A program made the position numbers and the translations under genes. From Pseudomonas fragi (lineage in GTDB: Bacteria; Pseudomonadota; Gammaproteobacteria; Pseudomonadales; Pseudomonadaceae): a DNA stretch of 64,000 bases. The stretch spans positions 434,001 to 498,000 of the forward strand of contig NZ_LT629783.1 of NCBI RefSeq assembly GCF_900105835.1, written 5' to 3'. Each line of letters begins with the position of its first letter. The first letter of the stretch is position 1. The notes under the pieces were generated by a model. That model saw only the letters and a list, made by a program, of their open reading frames with translations. It did no database searches and was not told the origin of the DNA. This document shows positions 8,875 to 17,475 of this stretch, in pieces.

Positions 8875-9792
8875 ATGACCGTGAAAATTTCCCATACCGC
8901 TGCCGTCCAGAGCTTCTTCAAAGAAGCCGCCGGCTTTGCCAGCGACAACGGCAACCCGCGCCTGAAAAGCATCATCCTGCGGGTCTTGCAGGACAGTGCC
9001 AAAATCATCGAAGACCTCGACATCAGCGAGGATGAGTTCTGGAAGTCGGTGGATTATCTCAACCGTCTGGGCGCTCGCTCGGAAGCCGGGCTGTTGGTGG
9101 CCGGGTTGGGCATCGAACATTTTATCGACCTGTTGCAAGACGCCAAGGACGAGCAGGCCGGCCAGACTGGCGGCACCCCGCGCACCATCGAAGGCCCGCT
9201 GTATGTAGCCGGGGCCCCGGTGTTTGAAGGCCAGGCGCGGATGGACGATGGCCGCGAAGAGGGTGCCACCGTGATGTTTCTCGAAGGCCAGGTGTTCGAC
9301 ACTCAAGGCCAGCCGCTGGCCGGGGCCACGGTCGATCTGTGGCACGCCAACACCAAGGGCACCTATTCGTTCTTTGATCGCAGCCAGTCCGAATACAACC
9401 TGCGCCGGCGCATTATCACCGACGCCGAAGGCCGCTACCGCGCCCGCAGCATCGTGCCCTCGGGCTATGGCTGCGATCCGCAGGGGCCGACCCAGGAATG
9501 CCTCGATCAACTGGGCCGTCACGGCCAGCGTCCGGCCCATGTGCATTTCTTTATCTCGGCCCCCGGTTACCGTCACCTGACCACCCAGATCAACCTGTCC
9601 GGGGACAAATACCTGTGGGACGACTTTGCCTATGCCACCCGCGAAGGCCTGGTGGGCGACGTGCAGTTTCGCGACGACGGTGCCCGTGATGTTGCGGGGC
9701 GTTATGCCGAGTTGACGTTTGACTTTCAGTTGCAACAGGCCGTCGCGCCTGCTGCCGAACAGCGCAGCCATCGGCCGCGGGCGCTGCAATAA
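8875..9792 (+). CDS. catA: Catechol 1,2-dioxygenase
   Basis: A 305-residue intradiol dioxygenase cleaving catechol to cis,cis-muconate with a non-haem Fe(III). The four iron ligands can be placed at Y164, Y198, H222 and H224 (AHVHFF), with the N-terminal helical dimerisation domain at about residues 10-100. A GTG three codons upstream is open, but the GAGG/GGTGAG region spaces better to the ATG at 8875. It is the last gene of the ben-cat block. The C-terminus is slightly long and basic. Confidence 0.95.
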   Translation: MTVKISHTAAVQSFFKEAAGFASDNGNPRLKSIILRVLQDSAKIIEDLDISEDEFWKSVDYLNRLGARSEAGLLVAGLGIEHFIDLLQDAKDEQAGQTGGTPRTIEGPLYVAGAPVFEGQARMDDGREEGATVMFLEGQVFDTQGQPLAGATVDLWHANTKGTYSFFDRSQSEYNLRRRIITDAEGRYRARSIVPSGYGCDPQGPTQECLDQLGRHGQRPAHVHFFISAPGYRHLTTQINLSGDKYLWDDFAYATREGLVGDVQFRDDGARDVAGRYAELTFDFQLQQAVAPAAEQRSHRPRALQ

Positions 9793-9830
9793 GTCAATCG
9801 CTGCGGGGCTGGACACAGTGAGAGGCTGGA

Positions 9831-9855
9831 TGCAGGATCAGCGGTCGATCCTGCA
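9831..9855. terminator. Hairpin after catA
   Basis: A perfect 9-bp stem (TGCAGGATC with GATCCTGCA) closes a 7-nt loop just after catA and 22 nt before the next start codon. No U-tract follows, so it could be a weak terminator or a processing site. Confidence 0.45.
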
Positions 9856-9877
9856 CCCAAGTACGAGAGAGCCCTCC

Positions 9878-11302
9878 ATGAATGAACCGCACACGGCACA
9901 GGTAACCCCTGCCATCCGCGACACTGATGTCCTGATTGTGGGCGGTGGCCTGAGCGGCGCCTTGCTGGCCATGCAACTGCTGCGCTTGCCGGGTGCCCGG
10001 CGCATCACGGTGGTGGAACCCCGCCCCGAACTGGGCCGGGGCGAGGCCTACAGCGCCACCGAGCTGGGGCATACCCTTAACGGCAATGCCGCGCGCATGA
10101 GCGTCGACCCCGATGATGCCGACGACCTGACCCACTGGCTGCAAGCGCATATCGCTGCGGGTGGCTGGCCCGAGTCCGTCAGCCAGCAGGTGCCGGTGGC
10201 CGAACTGTTCCCGCCGCGGGGGTTGTTTGGTCGGTATGCCCGCCAGCGCCTGGCCGAAGCACAGGTCATCGGTGAAGCGAACGGCTCAAGCCTGAGCCAT
10301 GTGCGTGATGAAACCGTCGATTTACACACCCTCGAACACGGCGTGCGGGTCACGCTCAAGAGCGGCGAAGTGTTGCTGGCAGGCGCAGCGGTATTGGCCA
10401 CCGGTATGTTCCCGGCGGCGCGCACGGCGCAGCGTCAATCCAGCGGCTTGAATGCGGCCGCGCTGGACCCGTGGAATGTCGAAGCCATGCGTGCATTGCC
10501 AGTGGATGCCCGGGTGCTGATCATCGGCTCGGGGCTGACCATGGTCGATGCCCTTGAGTCGCTGAACCAGGCCGGGCATCGGGGGCCGATCGAGGTGTTT
10601 TCCCGTCACGGCCTGTTGCCCCATGTGCGCCGTCAGCCGCCGGTCTGGGAAGATTTCCTGAGCCTGGCGCCGGGCGTGCGCAGCCCTTTGCAGTTATTGC
10701 GTGAACTGCGTCGCCAATGTGCCCTGGCGCAAGCCCGGGGCATCGACTGGCAGGCGCCGCTGGACACGGTGCGGGTGCATATCGCCAGACTCTGGAGCCA
10801 GGCCAGTGACGCCCAGCGTCGCCAGTTTGTGCGCCATGTGCGGCCCTGGTGGGAAAGCCATCACCATCGCTCACCGCCCCAGGGTGATGCCTTGTTGCAA
10901 CGGCTGATCGAGGAAGGGCGGCTGACGATCCATGCGGCGTCGCTGCAAGGCGTGGACAGCTCGCAGCTGCGCATTCGCCTGCGTTATCGTGGGCAGACCG
11001 AAGCGGTGTGGGTGCAGGGCGACGGCCTGATCAACTCAACGGGTATCGAATACGACTGGCGCCGCGTGGACAAGGCCTTGCCCCGGCAGTTGCTGCAGCG
11101 CGGGCTGGTAGTGCCCGGCAACCTGGGGCTGGGCATTGCTGCCGATGCTGACGGCGCGGTGCTGAATGCCCGGTTGCAGCCCGCGCAGCGGCTGTTTGCG
11201 ATGGGGCCACCGTTGCGTGGCATGTGGTGGGAAAGTACCGCAGTCACGGATGTTGCGTTACAAGCCAAGGCGCTGGCGCAGCGGCTGCAGTCTGCTGTGT
11301 GA
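9878..11302 (+). CDS. FAD/NAD(P)-binding protein, YdhS-like
   Basis: A 474-residue flavoprotein of the FAD-NAD(P)-binding family (COG4529/YdhS type). A dinucleotide-binding GGGLSG sits at residues 22-27, and a second Rossmann-type IIGSGLTMVDALESL around residue 210. The substrate is not known. Family members are often annotated loosely as hydroxylases or ornithine N-monooxygenase-like. I chose the ATG at 9878 (MNEPHTAQ). A longer frame from 9719 overlaps catA and lacks support. It follows the catA hairpin and may be co-transcribed at low level, but no aromatic role can be read from the sequence. Confidence 0.75.
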   Translation: MNEPHTAQVTPAIRDTDVLIVGGGLSGALLAMQLLRLPGARRITVVEPRPELGRGEAYSATELGHTLNGNAARMSVDPDDADDLTHWLQAHIAAGGWPESVSQQVPVAELFPPRGLFGRYARQRLAEAQVIGEANGSSLSHVRDETVDLHTLEHGVRVTLKSGEVLLAGAAVLATGMFPAARTAQRQSSGLNAAALDPWNVEAMRALPVDARVLIIGSGLTMVDALESLNQAGHRGPIEVFSRHGLLPHVRRQPPVWEDFLSLAPGVRSPLQLLRELRRQCALAQARGIDWQAPLDTVRVHIARLWSQASDAQRRQFVRHVRPWWESHHHRSPPQGDALLQRLIEEGRLTIHAASLQGVDSSQLRIRLRYRGQTEAVWVQGDGLINSTGIEYDWRRVDKALPRQLLQRGLVVPGNLGLGIAADADGAVLNARLQPAQRLFAMGPPLRGMWWESTAVTDVALQAKALAQRLQSAV

Positions 11303-11339
11303 ACAACCCCTGATCCTCCCACAACTGATCCAGGGTATC

Positions 11340-11359
11340 GTCCGGACATAGAACCGGAC
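11340..11359. other. Short inverted repeat upstream of potF-like gene
   Basis: GTCCGG and CCGGAC, separated by 8 nt, lie in the 163-bp gap between the flavoprotein and the PotF-like gene. It could be a weak operator or terminator. The remainder of the gap shows only the GGGGAA ribosome-binding site. Confidence 0.3.
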
Positions 11360-11465
11360 ACGCACAATGGCCATCAAAATCCCCTTTTGGCCTGCCTCCC
11401 TCTGTGATCGTCCCCCGGTGTCGGCAAGAATCAAACTCACCTACGCCGACCCGGGGAACCGATCC

Positions 11466-12566
11466 ATGCACACAATAAAACGCTTGATGGGCGCCACTGT
11501 TTGCGGGCTGACCCTGCTGGCCAGCGCCGCACATGCCGAGCAACGCGAGTTGCGGGTCTATAACTGGGCCGATTACATCCTGCCGTCCGTGCCCAAGGAC
11601 TTCGCCAAACAGACCGGCATCAAGGTCACCTGGGACTCTTTCGACACCAACGAAGCCCTGGAAGCCAAACTGTTGACCGGTAACTCCGGCTATGACCTGG
11701 TGGTGCCGTCCAACCAGTTCCTCGATACCCAGATCAAGGCCGGGGTGTTCCAGAAGCTGGACAAGAGCAAGCTGCCCAACTGGCAGCACCAGGACCCGGC
11801 CCTGCTCAAGCTGCTGGACACCAACGACCCCGGTAACCAGTACGCCGTGCCCTACATGTACGGCACCGTGCTGATCGGTTTCAACCCGGCCAAGGTCAAG
11901 GCGGCGCTGGGGGAAAATGCCCCGGTGGACAGCTGGGACCTGGTGTTCAAGCCCGAGAACATGGCCAAGCTGAAATCCTGCGGCGTGGCGATGCTCGATT
12001 CGCCTTCGGAAATCCTGCCGTTGGCGTTGCACTATCTGGGCCTGGACCCCAACAGCCAGAACCCGGGCGATTACGAAAAAGCCAAGGCGCTGATGCTCAA
12101 GATCCGCCCCTATGTGACTTACTTCAACTCCGCCAAGTACATGACCGATATCGCCAATGGCGACATCTGCGTGGCCATTGGTTATTCGGGCAGCTTCTAC
12201 CAGTTTGGCAACCGTGCCAAAGAGTCGGGTAACGGCGTGGTGGTGGACTGGCGCTTGCCCAAGGAGGGCGCGCCGATCTGGTTTGACACCTTCGCCATCC
12301 CCAAAAGCGCGAAAAATGTCGAAGAGGCCCACGAGTTCCTCAACCACCTGCTGGAGCCCAAGGTCATTGCCGGGATCAGCGACTTTCTCGGCTACCCCAA
12401 TGCCAACAAGGACTCGCTGGCGCTGATCAACCAGGAGATCACCGCCAACCCCAACCTGACCCCGACCAGCGAGGCACTCAAGTCCTTGTATGTAGTGCAA
12501 CCGCTGCCGCAAAAAATGGAGCGTGTGCGCACGCGGGTGTGGACCAGCATCAAGTCGGACAAGTAA
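11466..12566 (+). CDS. PotF-like periplasmic substrate-binding protein (copy 1)
   Basis: A 366-residue periplasmic binding protein of the polyamine (PotD/PotF/SpuD) family, with a signal peptide cleaved after AHA at about residue 22. Family landmarks are VYNWADYI, PYMYGTV, APVDSWDLVFKPEN and RVRTRVW at the C-terminus. Compared with E. coli PotF as I recall it, the ligand-pocket Ser38 is Ala (NWADY) and the Trp244/Asp247 segment GWAGD is GYSGS, so plain putrescine binding is doubtful. No permease or ATPase gene is adjacent, so it is an orphan receptor. The ATG at 11466 has GGGGAA upstream. Confidence 0.85.
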   Translation: MHTIKRLMGATVCGLTLLASAAHAEQRELRVYNWADYILPSVPKDFAKQTGIKVTWDSFDTNEALEAKLLTGNSGYDLVVPSNQFLDTQIKAGVFQKLDKSKLPNWQHQDPALLKLLDTNDPGNQYAVPYMYGTVLIGFNPAKVKAALGENAPVDSWDLVFKPENMAKLKSCGVAMLDSPSEILPLALHYLGLDPNSQNPGDYEKAKALMLKIRPYVTYFNSAKYMTDIANGDICVAIGYSGSFYQFGNRAKESGNGVVVDWRLPKEGAPIWFDTFAIPKSAKNVEEAHEFLNHLLEPKVIAGISDFLGYPNANKDSLALINQEITANPNLTPTSEALKSLYVVQPLPQKMERVRTRVWTSIKSDK

Positions 12567-12655
12567 CCCCTCGGGGGTAGTGCATGGAGGTTATCGTCAA
12601 GTGCCTGCCGGGTTTCTACACTGGCGGCACTTAATCGAACGACGAGAACAGCACC

Positions 12656-13756
12656 ATGCGTATCCGTGAGCTTGGCATCACCATCGGTTCGGGCACCCCC
12701 GGCGTGTTCAACGCCATTACCGACGTGCCGGGTGTGCGCCTAGGTCATCACACGCTCAACGTTGAAACCGGCGACGTTTCCATCCATTCCGGTGTCACCG
12801 TGATTGAACCGCGTGCGGGAGCCACACACCTGCAACCGTGCTTTGCCGGCGTGCATGTGCTCAATGGCAACGGCGATGCCACGGGGCTGGAGTGGATTCG
12901 CGAAGCGGGTTTGCTGACCTCGCCGATTGCCTATACCAATACCCACAGCGTCGGCGTGGTGCGCGATGCGCTGGTGGCGGCCGAGCGCGAGATGGGCAAG
13001 CAGCACACCTACTGGTGCATGCCCGTGGTGCTGGAAACCTACGACGGTACCCTGAACGATATCTGGGGCCAGCACGTCACGGCCGAGCATGTGCAACTGG
13101 CGCTGCAGGATGCCAGCTCAGGCCCGGTGCAGGAGGGTAATGTGGGCGGTGGCACGGGGATGATCTGTCACGAGTTCAAGGGCGGTATCGGCACTTCCTC
13201 GCGGGTGCTGAGCCCGGAGCAGGGTGGCTGGACCGTCGGTGCGCTGGTGCAGGCCAACTATGGTGTGCGCGAAGCTTTGCGGGTGGGGGGATATCCGGTC
13301 GGTACGGTGCTGGGTGATGTGCCGTCGCCGTTCAAGAGCGAGAAAAATGTGGGCGTGCCGGGCATGGGGTCGATCGTGATTACCATTGCTACCGATGCGC
13401 CGTTGTTGCCGCACCAGTGTACCCGTCTGGCGCAGCGTGCCAGTGTCGGGCTGGCGCGAGTGGGGGGCGGTACTGAAGACTCCAGCGGCGATATTTTTAT
13501 TGCCTTTGCTGTGGGCAACAGCAACTTGCCGGCAGCCAACTTCGGCCATCCTGGTGAGCCGACCACGGCCTTGCAGATGGTCAACAACGACTACATCTCG
13601 CCGCTGTTTGTGGCGGCGGCGGATGCGGTGGAAGAAGCCATTCTCAATGCCATGCTCGGCGCCGATGACCTGACGGGCTGCGGCAACACTGTGCTGGCGC
13701 TCAAGCCTGAGCGTTTGCTGGCGGCGTTGCAGCAGGTGGGCTGGAAAGCCCCCTGA
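12656..13756 (+). CDS. P1/DmpA family aminopeptidase
   Basis: A 366-residue member of the N-terminal-nucleophile P1 family (DmpA/BapA; L-aminopeptidase/D-esterase or beta-peptidyl aminopeptidase). The self-cleavage site before the nucleophile is predicted at G238-S239 (GMGSIVITIATDAP), and GGGTGMICHEFKGGIGTSSR at about 164-183 is the other family signature. There is no signal peptide, so it is cytoplasmic, processed to alpha and beta chains. It stands 89 nt downstream of the first PotF-like gene and could process an amine- or beta-amino-acid-containing peptide imported with it. That link is inference. Confidence 0.85.
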   Translation: MRIRELGITIGSGTPGVFNAITDVPGVRLGHHTLNVETGDVSIHSGVTVIEPRAGATHLQPCFAGVHVLNGNGDATGLEWIREAGLLTSPIAYTNTHSVGVVRDALVAAEREMGKQHTYWCMPVVLETYDGTLNDIWGQHVTAEHVQLALQDASSGPVQEGNVGGGTGMICHEFKGGIGTSSRVLSPEQGGWTVGALVQANYGVREALRVGGYPVGTVLGDVPSPFKSEKNVGVPGMGSIVITIATDAPLLPHQCTRLAQRASVGLARVGGGTEDSSGDIFIAFAVGNSNLPAANFGHPGEPTTALQMVNNDYISPLFVAAADAVEEAILNAMLGADDLTGCGNTVLALKPERLLAALQQVGWKAP

Positions 13757-13773
13757 GGGCTGACTCAACCTTG

Positions 13774-13920
13774 CGTAGCAGCTGCCGAGGAACGAAGGCT
13801 GCGTTCGGCGGCGCAGCCGTCGTAAACCCGGTGTACCCGTTCTAATTGGCACACCGCATTGTCTGATTTTACGACGGTTGCGCCGCCGAACGCAGCCTCG
13901 TTCCTGCGGCAGCTGCTACG
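13774..13920. repeat. Large inverted REP of the CGTAGCAGCTGC class
   Basis: Arms CGTAGCAGCTGCCG and CGGCAGCTGCTACG flank inner arms matching GCTGCGTTCGGCGGCGCA and complement. It separates the convergent P1 peptidase and M20 dipeptidase genes and probably serves as a bidirectional 3'-end hairpin. Confidence 0.85.
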
Positions 13921-13931
13921 GGTATTTGCCC

Positions 13932-15671
13932 TTACAGTTTCGGCAACTGCCCCACCCGAGCCATCATCTCGGTGACGATCTGCAGGTCCAGCATAAACTG
14001 CTCGACCGTCTTGAACTCGTTGTCGGTATGCCCGGTGTATTTAACATCCGGCATGGCCAGGCCAAATTGCACACCATTGGGCAGTTCATGCACCGAGGTT
14101 GCCCCCGCCGAAGTGCCGAACTTGTGTTCCATGCCCAGGTTTTCACTGGCCACTGCCAGCAGCGCCTTGACCCACTCACCCTCGGGGTTGCGGTACATCG
14201 GCTCGGCGATGGTGTAGTCGAAGGTCACCGGCACCTGCTTGCTCTTGCTCCAGGCCGCGAGCTTTTCGGCAATCTGTGCTTTCAGTGCTTCAGGCGACTT
14301 GCCCTTGGGCACGCGCAGGTTGACCGCCAATTTGAGCGCCTTGTCGTCCAGCCCCACAAACGTCAGCGAAGTGGTCAGCGGCCCCATAAAGTCATCGGCA
14401 AAACCGACCCCCAGCTTGCCACCCTTGTAGTCCAGGCCCCAGTTGTCGGCCGCATAGTGCGCAGCGTCGGTAATGTGGTTGTGCTTGAGGGCAATCTGGC
14501 CGTCAACGCTGCTGATAAAATCAAGCATCCGCGCCACCGGGTTGACCCCCGACTCGGGCTCCGAGGAATGAGCCGAAACCCCGGTCACGGTCAGCACTAC
14601 ATCCTTGCCCACCACCTTGGCATTGATCTCGAAATCGCCGCCATTGCGCTTGGCATATTCAGCCCCGGCCTTGTTCAGGCTGGCCGCCAGTTCAGCAGGC
14701 TGGTCGGTGACCAGGGTGGCAACCGAGGTCGACGGGATCTGGTTGGTGGCCATGCCGCCGGTCAGCGCGATGATTTCTGCGCCCTGGCCTTCGCCTTTGC
14801 GTCGGGCAAAAGTAGCCATGACGGTGCCGTAGCCTTTCTCGGCGATCACCACCGGGTAACCGCCATCCAGCGCCAGGTTGTAATTGGGCACCGGGTTGTG
14901 TTCGAAGTAATAAGGGATGGCATCACCGCTGGTTTCTTCGGTGGTGTCGATCAGCAACTTGAAGTTCCTGGCCAGTGGCAGTTGTTCTTCCTTGATGACT
15001 TTCATGGCGTACATCGCCACCACGATGCCGTTCTTGTCATCTTCGGTACCGCGCCCGTACATGCGGTCGCCGATCAGCGTGACCTTGAACGGGTCGAGCT
15101 TGGTGCCGTCCTTGAGTACCCAGTTTTCCGGGGTTACCGGCACGACGTCGGCGTGGGCGTGAATACCGACCACTTCATCGCCACTGCCTTCGAGGGAGAC
15201 TTCATAGACGCGGTTGTCGATATTGCGAAAGTTCAGGTTGAAGGCCTTGGCGAGGTCCTTGATCTTGTCGGCGATCTTGAGGAACTGCGGGTTCTCGTAC
15301 TGGGGCACGTCATCCAGGTTTACCGTCGGGATAGCTACCAGCTCACGCAGGGTTTCGGTGGCCGCCTTGCCGTATTTGAGACGGGTATACAGGCCCAGCA
15401 GGCGATAGATTTCGTTCTGCTGCTCTGCGCTCAATGCCTTGTTGTCGATGAAGGCGTTGATGGTCGGGCCGAGGTTATCTTGTTGCGCCAGCTCGCTCTT
15501 GCCCAAAGCCCCCAGAAACTGCCGGAAGTCAGTGATTTTGCTGTCGCTGAAAGTCTTGAGGATCACTGCGCTCTGTTGCGGGGTGATGGTGGCGTGGGCA
15601 GCAGTGCTGAACCCGGCAAGGCTGGCCATCATCAGGGTTGCAGCGGCCAGGTGCTTAAGTGAAAAGTCCAT
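13932..15671 (-). CDS. M20 family dipeptidase with signal peptide
   Basis: A di-zinc metallopeptidase of about 580 residues, of the PepV/Sapep-like M20 group, longer than typical M20A enzymes. The start was set at MDFSLKHL. An ATG four codons upstream (15683) is also open but has no spaced ribosome-binding site. A signal peptide ends near AAHA, so the enzyme is exported. Metal-site motifs are HAHADVVPV and YGRGTEDDKNG, with the catalytic ETSGDAIPYY pair downstream. The lid domain sits between. It lies convergent to the P1 peptidase and downstream of the LuxR-type gene on the same strand. A role in periplasmic dipeptide turnover is likely. Confidence 0.85.
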   Translation of the reverse strand: MDFSLKHLAAATLMMASLAGFSTAAHATITPQQSAVILKTFSDSKITDFRQFLGALGKSELAQQDNLGPTINAFIDNKALSAEQQNEIYRLLGLYTRLKYGKAATETLRELVAIPTVNLDDVPQYENPQFLKIADKIKDLAKAFNLNFRNIDNRVYEVSLEGSGDEVVGIHAHADVVPVTPENWVLKDGTKLDPFKVTLIGDRMYGRGTEDDKNGIVVAMYAMKVIKEEQLPLARNFKLLIDTTEETSGDAIPYYFEHNPVPNYNLALDGGYPVVIAEKGYGTVMATFARRKGEGQGAEIIALTGGMATNQIPSTSVATLVTDQPAELAASLNKAGAEYAKRNGGDFEINAKVVGKDVVLTVTGVSAHSSEPESGVNPVARMLDFISSVDGQIALKHNHITDAAHYAADNWGLDYKGGKLGVGFADDFMGPLTTSLTFVGLDDKALKLAVNLRVPKGKSPEALKAQIAEKLAAWSKSKQVPVTFDYTIAEPMYRNPEGEWVKALLAVASENLGMEHKFGTSAGATSVHELPNGVQFGLAMPDVKYTGHTDNEFKTVEQFMLDLQIVTEMMARVGQLPKL

Positions 15672-15774
15672 TTTGCAGGGCATTCCTGTACAGGTTGTTG
15701 GAGAGAAATATGCAATAAATGAAACAAAACATTTCCAAACTTACACTGCGAGGACGTGCAACGGTAGGTTGTTT

Positions 15775-16557
15775 TTACTCCTGCGCCTGTAAAAACAACG
15801 AGAACAGTTCGGACTGTGACTTGATTCCCAACTTGCCGTACATGTGCTTGCGATGGACCTTGACGGTCTCGGCGGAAATCACCAGTTTGCGGGCGATTTC
15901 CTTGTTCGAACAACCACTTAGCAGCAGCAGGGCGACTTCCATTTCCCGTCCGGTCAGCGGCGTGGTCAGCTGCTCGGCAGCCGCTTCAAGGCGGCTTTGC
16001 CAGTTGCCAGGCTGCTCCGGCGCCTCCCCGGGGTCGCGTTCAAACATCAGGCGCTGACGCATCAGTGCTGCGACCCAGGGCCGTACCAGCCCCAGCAACG
16101 CGCCGTGTTCCAGGCTGAAGCGGCACTGGCTGCCCAGGGACAGGCTCAAGGTGCGTTGGTTGTCGAGTTGCACATTGATATGCACTTCATCGGTGACGAT
16201 ATTCAGGCGGAAATAGCGCTGGTAGTAATCGGTCTGTGCAAAGCATTCCGGGGCCACGTCCTGCAGGCGGACTAACCCGCTCTGTGGTGCTTCGCGGTTG
16301 GCAATGTAGAACGGGTCGAGCAGGTACAGGCCTTTGAGATAGTCCTGAAACAACGAATCCATGCCACCGTCTGCACCGGGGGACTCGGCCAGAACCTGCG
16401 GCTTGCCGGCGCTGTAGATGAGCACCACCCAGTTGTCCACGGGTATATAGCGGCCCAACAAACGTACCAGCGCAGTCCAGAAATTGGGCCGGTCGAGGGT
16501 TTCGATCACGCGGCCCATCGCGTCGTGCCAGGCCACATCCTGCAAGGTCAGATTCAT
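15775..16557 (-). CDS. LuxR-type transcriptional regulator
   Basis: About 260 residues with a C-terminal LuxR/GerE helix-turn-helix at about 195-255 (LTGREMEVALLLLSGCSNKEIARKLVISAETVKVHRK is the region). The N-terminal 180 residues are an unassigned sensor region without an obvious autoinducer or response-receiver motif. It is divergent from the carbon-nitrogen hydrolase gene, with a perfect 14-bp palindrome between them. It probably controls that hydrolase, the second PotF-like gene and perhaps the M20 dipeptidase. GTG at 16569 is an alternative start four codons earlier. Confidence 0.8.
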   Translation of the reverse strand: MNLTLQDVAWHDAMGRVIETLDRPNFWTALVRLLGRYIPVDNWVVLIYSAGKPQVLAESPGADGGMDSLFQDYLKGLYLLDPFYIANREAPQSGLVRLQDVAPECFAQTDYYQRYFRLNIVTDEVHINVQLDNQRTLSLSLGSQCRFSLEHGALLGLVRPWVAALMRQRLMFERDPGEAPEQPGNWQSRLEAAAEQLTTPLTGREMEVALLLLSGCSNKEIARKLVISAETVKVHRKHMYGKLGIKSQSELFSLFLQAQE

Positions 16558-16599
16558 CTCACTACCCACCGGGTGTTACCCCATCGAAGTCATTTGTTG

Positions 16600-16613
16600 G
16601 CGCGGTACCGCGC
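16600..16613. promoter_or_regulatory. 14-bp palindrome in divergent promoter
   Basis: GCGCGGTACCGCGC is a perfect palindrome in the 93-bp region between the LuxR-type gene and the carbon-nitrogen hydrolase gene. Its position suits an operator for the adjacent regulator. No biochemical evidence is available from sequence. Confidence 0.4.
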
Positions 16614-16650
16614 ACCATACTCGGCTCATCCCACCGTGCAAGGAACCGAG

Positions 16651-17475
16651 ATGAAAATTGAATTGGTGCAACTGGCAGGCCGTGACGGCGACACCGCTTA
16701 TAACCTGTCGCGCACACTGAATGCCATCGCCACCTGCGCTGGCGATACCGATTTGCTGGTGTTCCCGGAGACCTATCTGAGCGGTTTTGTCGGCGGCGCG
16801 CAACTGGCGCAGGTGGCCGAGCCCTTGCACGGCACGACCCTGCAAACCGTGTTGCAGGCCGTGCGCGAGCGTGGCGTGGCGGTGGTGCTGGGATTTGCCG
16901 AAGTTCATCAAGGCAGGTTCTACAACAGCGCGGTACTGGTGACTCCCGAGGGTATTGCGCTGCAGTACCGCAAGACCCATCTGTGGCCAAGCGAGCGCAG
17001 TGACTTTAGCCCCGGCGACCGTTTTACCACCGTGCTCTGGCGGGGTGTGCGGGTTGGCCTGCTGATCTGCTACGACATCGAGTTGCCGGAAACCAGCCGC
17101 GCACTGGCGCAACTGGGGGCAGAAGTAGTCATCGTCACCAACGGCAATATGGACCCCTACGGCCCGGTGCATCGCACTGCGATCATGGCCCGCGCCCAGG
17201 AAAACCAGCTGTTTGCGGTGATGGTCAATCGTGTCGGGGCGGGGGATGACGGCCTGGTGTTTGCCGGTGGCAGCATGGCGGTCGACCCGTTCGGGCGTGT
17301 GCTGTTTGAGGCAGGGCGCGATGAGGTTCGCCATGTTGTAGAGCTGGACCTGGGTCAGCTCAAGGCTGCCCGGCGTGACTACGATTACCTCAAGGATCGT
17401 CGATTGATGCTGTCGGGCGAACAGACAGAGCACCCGGACGGGCGTCGCGAACTGTTGATCGGAGCCAGCCAATGA
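16651..17475 (+). CDS. Carbon-nitrogen hydrolase (nitrilase superfamily)
   Basis: A 274-residue enzyme with the full Glu-Lys-Cys triad: E40 (FPETYLSG), K108 (YRKTHLWPSE) and C140 (LICYDIELPE). The superfamily hydrolyses amides or nitriles, for example N-carbamoylputrescine, beta-ureidopropionate or omega-amides. The exact substrate cannot be read from motifs. Its stop overlaps the start of a PotF-like binding protein by ATGA, so the two are translationally coupled. An amide of a polyamine or amino acid is therefore a reasonable substrate guess. It starts at the ATG with GGAACCGAG upstream. Confidence 0.85.
   Translation: MKIELVQLAGRDGDTAYNLSRTLNAIATCAGDTDLLVFPETYLSGFVGGAQLAQVAEPLHGTTLQTVLQAVRERGVAVVLGFAEVHQGRFYNSAVLVTPEGIALQYRKTHLWPSERSDFSPGDRFTTVLWRGVRVGLLICYDIELPETSRALAQLGAEVVIVTNGNMDPYGPVHRTAIMARAQENQLFAVMVNRVGAGDDGLVFAGGSMAVDPFGRVLFEAGRDEVRHVVELDLGQLKAARRDYDYLKDRRLMLSGEQTEHPDGRRELLIGASQ

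Noticed and set aside
13878..15662. 594-residue plus-strand ORF opposite the M20 dipeptidase
   Set aside because: It is a shadow frame of the real gene, with His/Gly/Val-rich composition and no recognisable domain.
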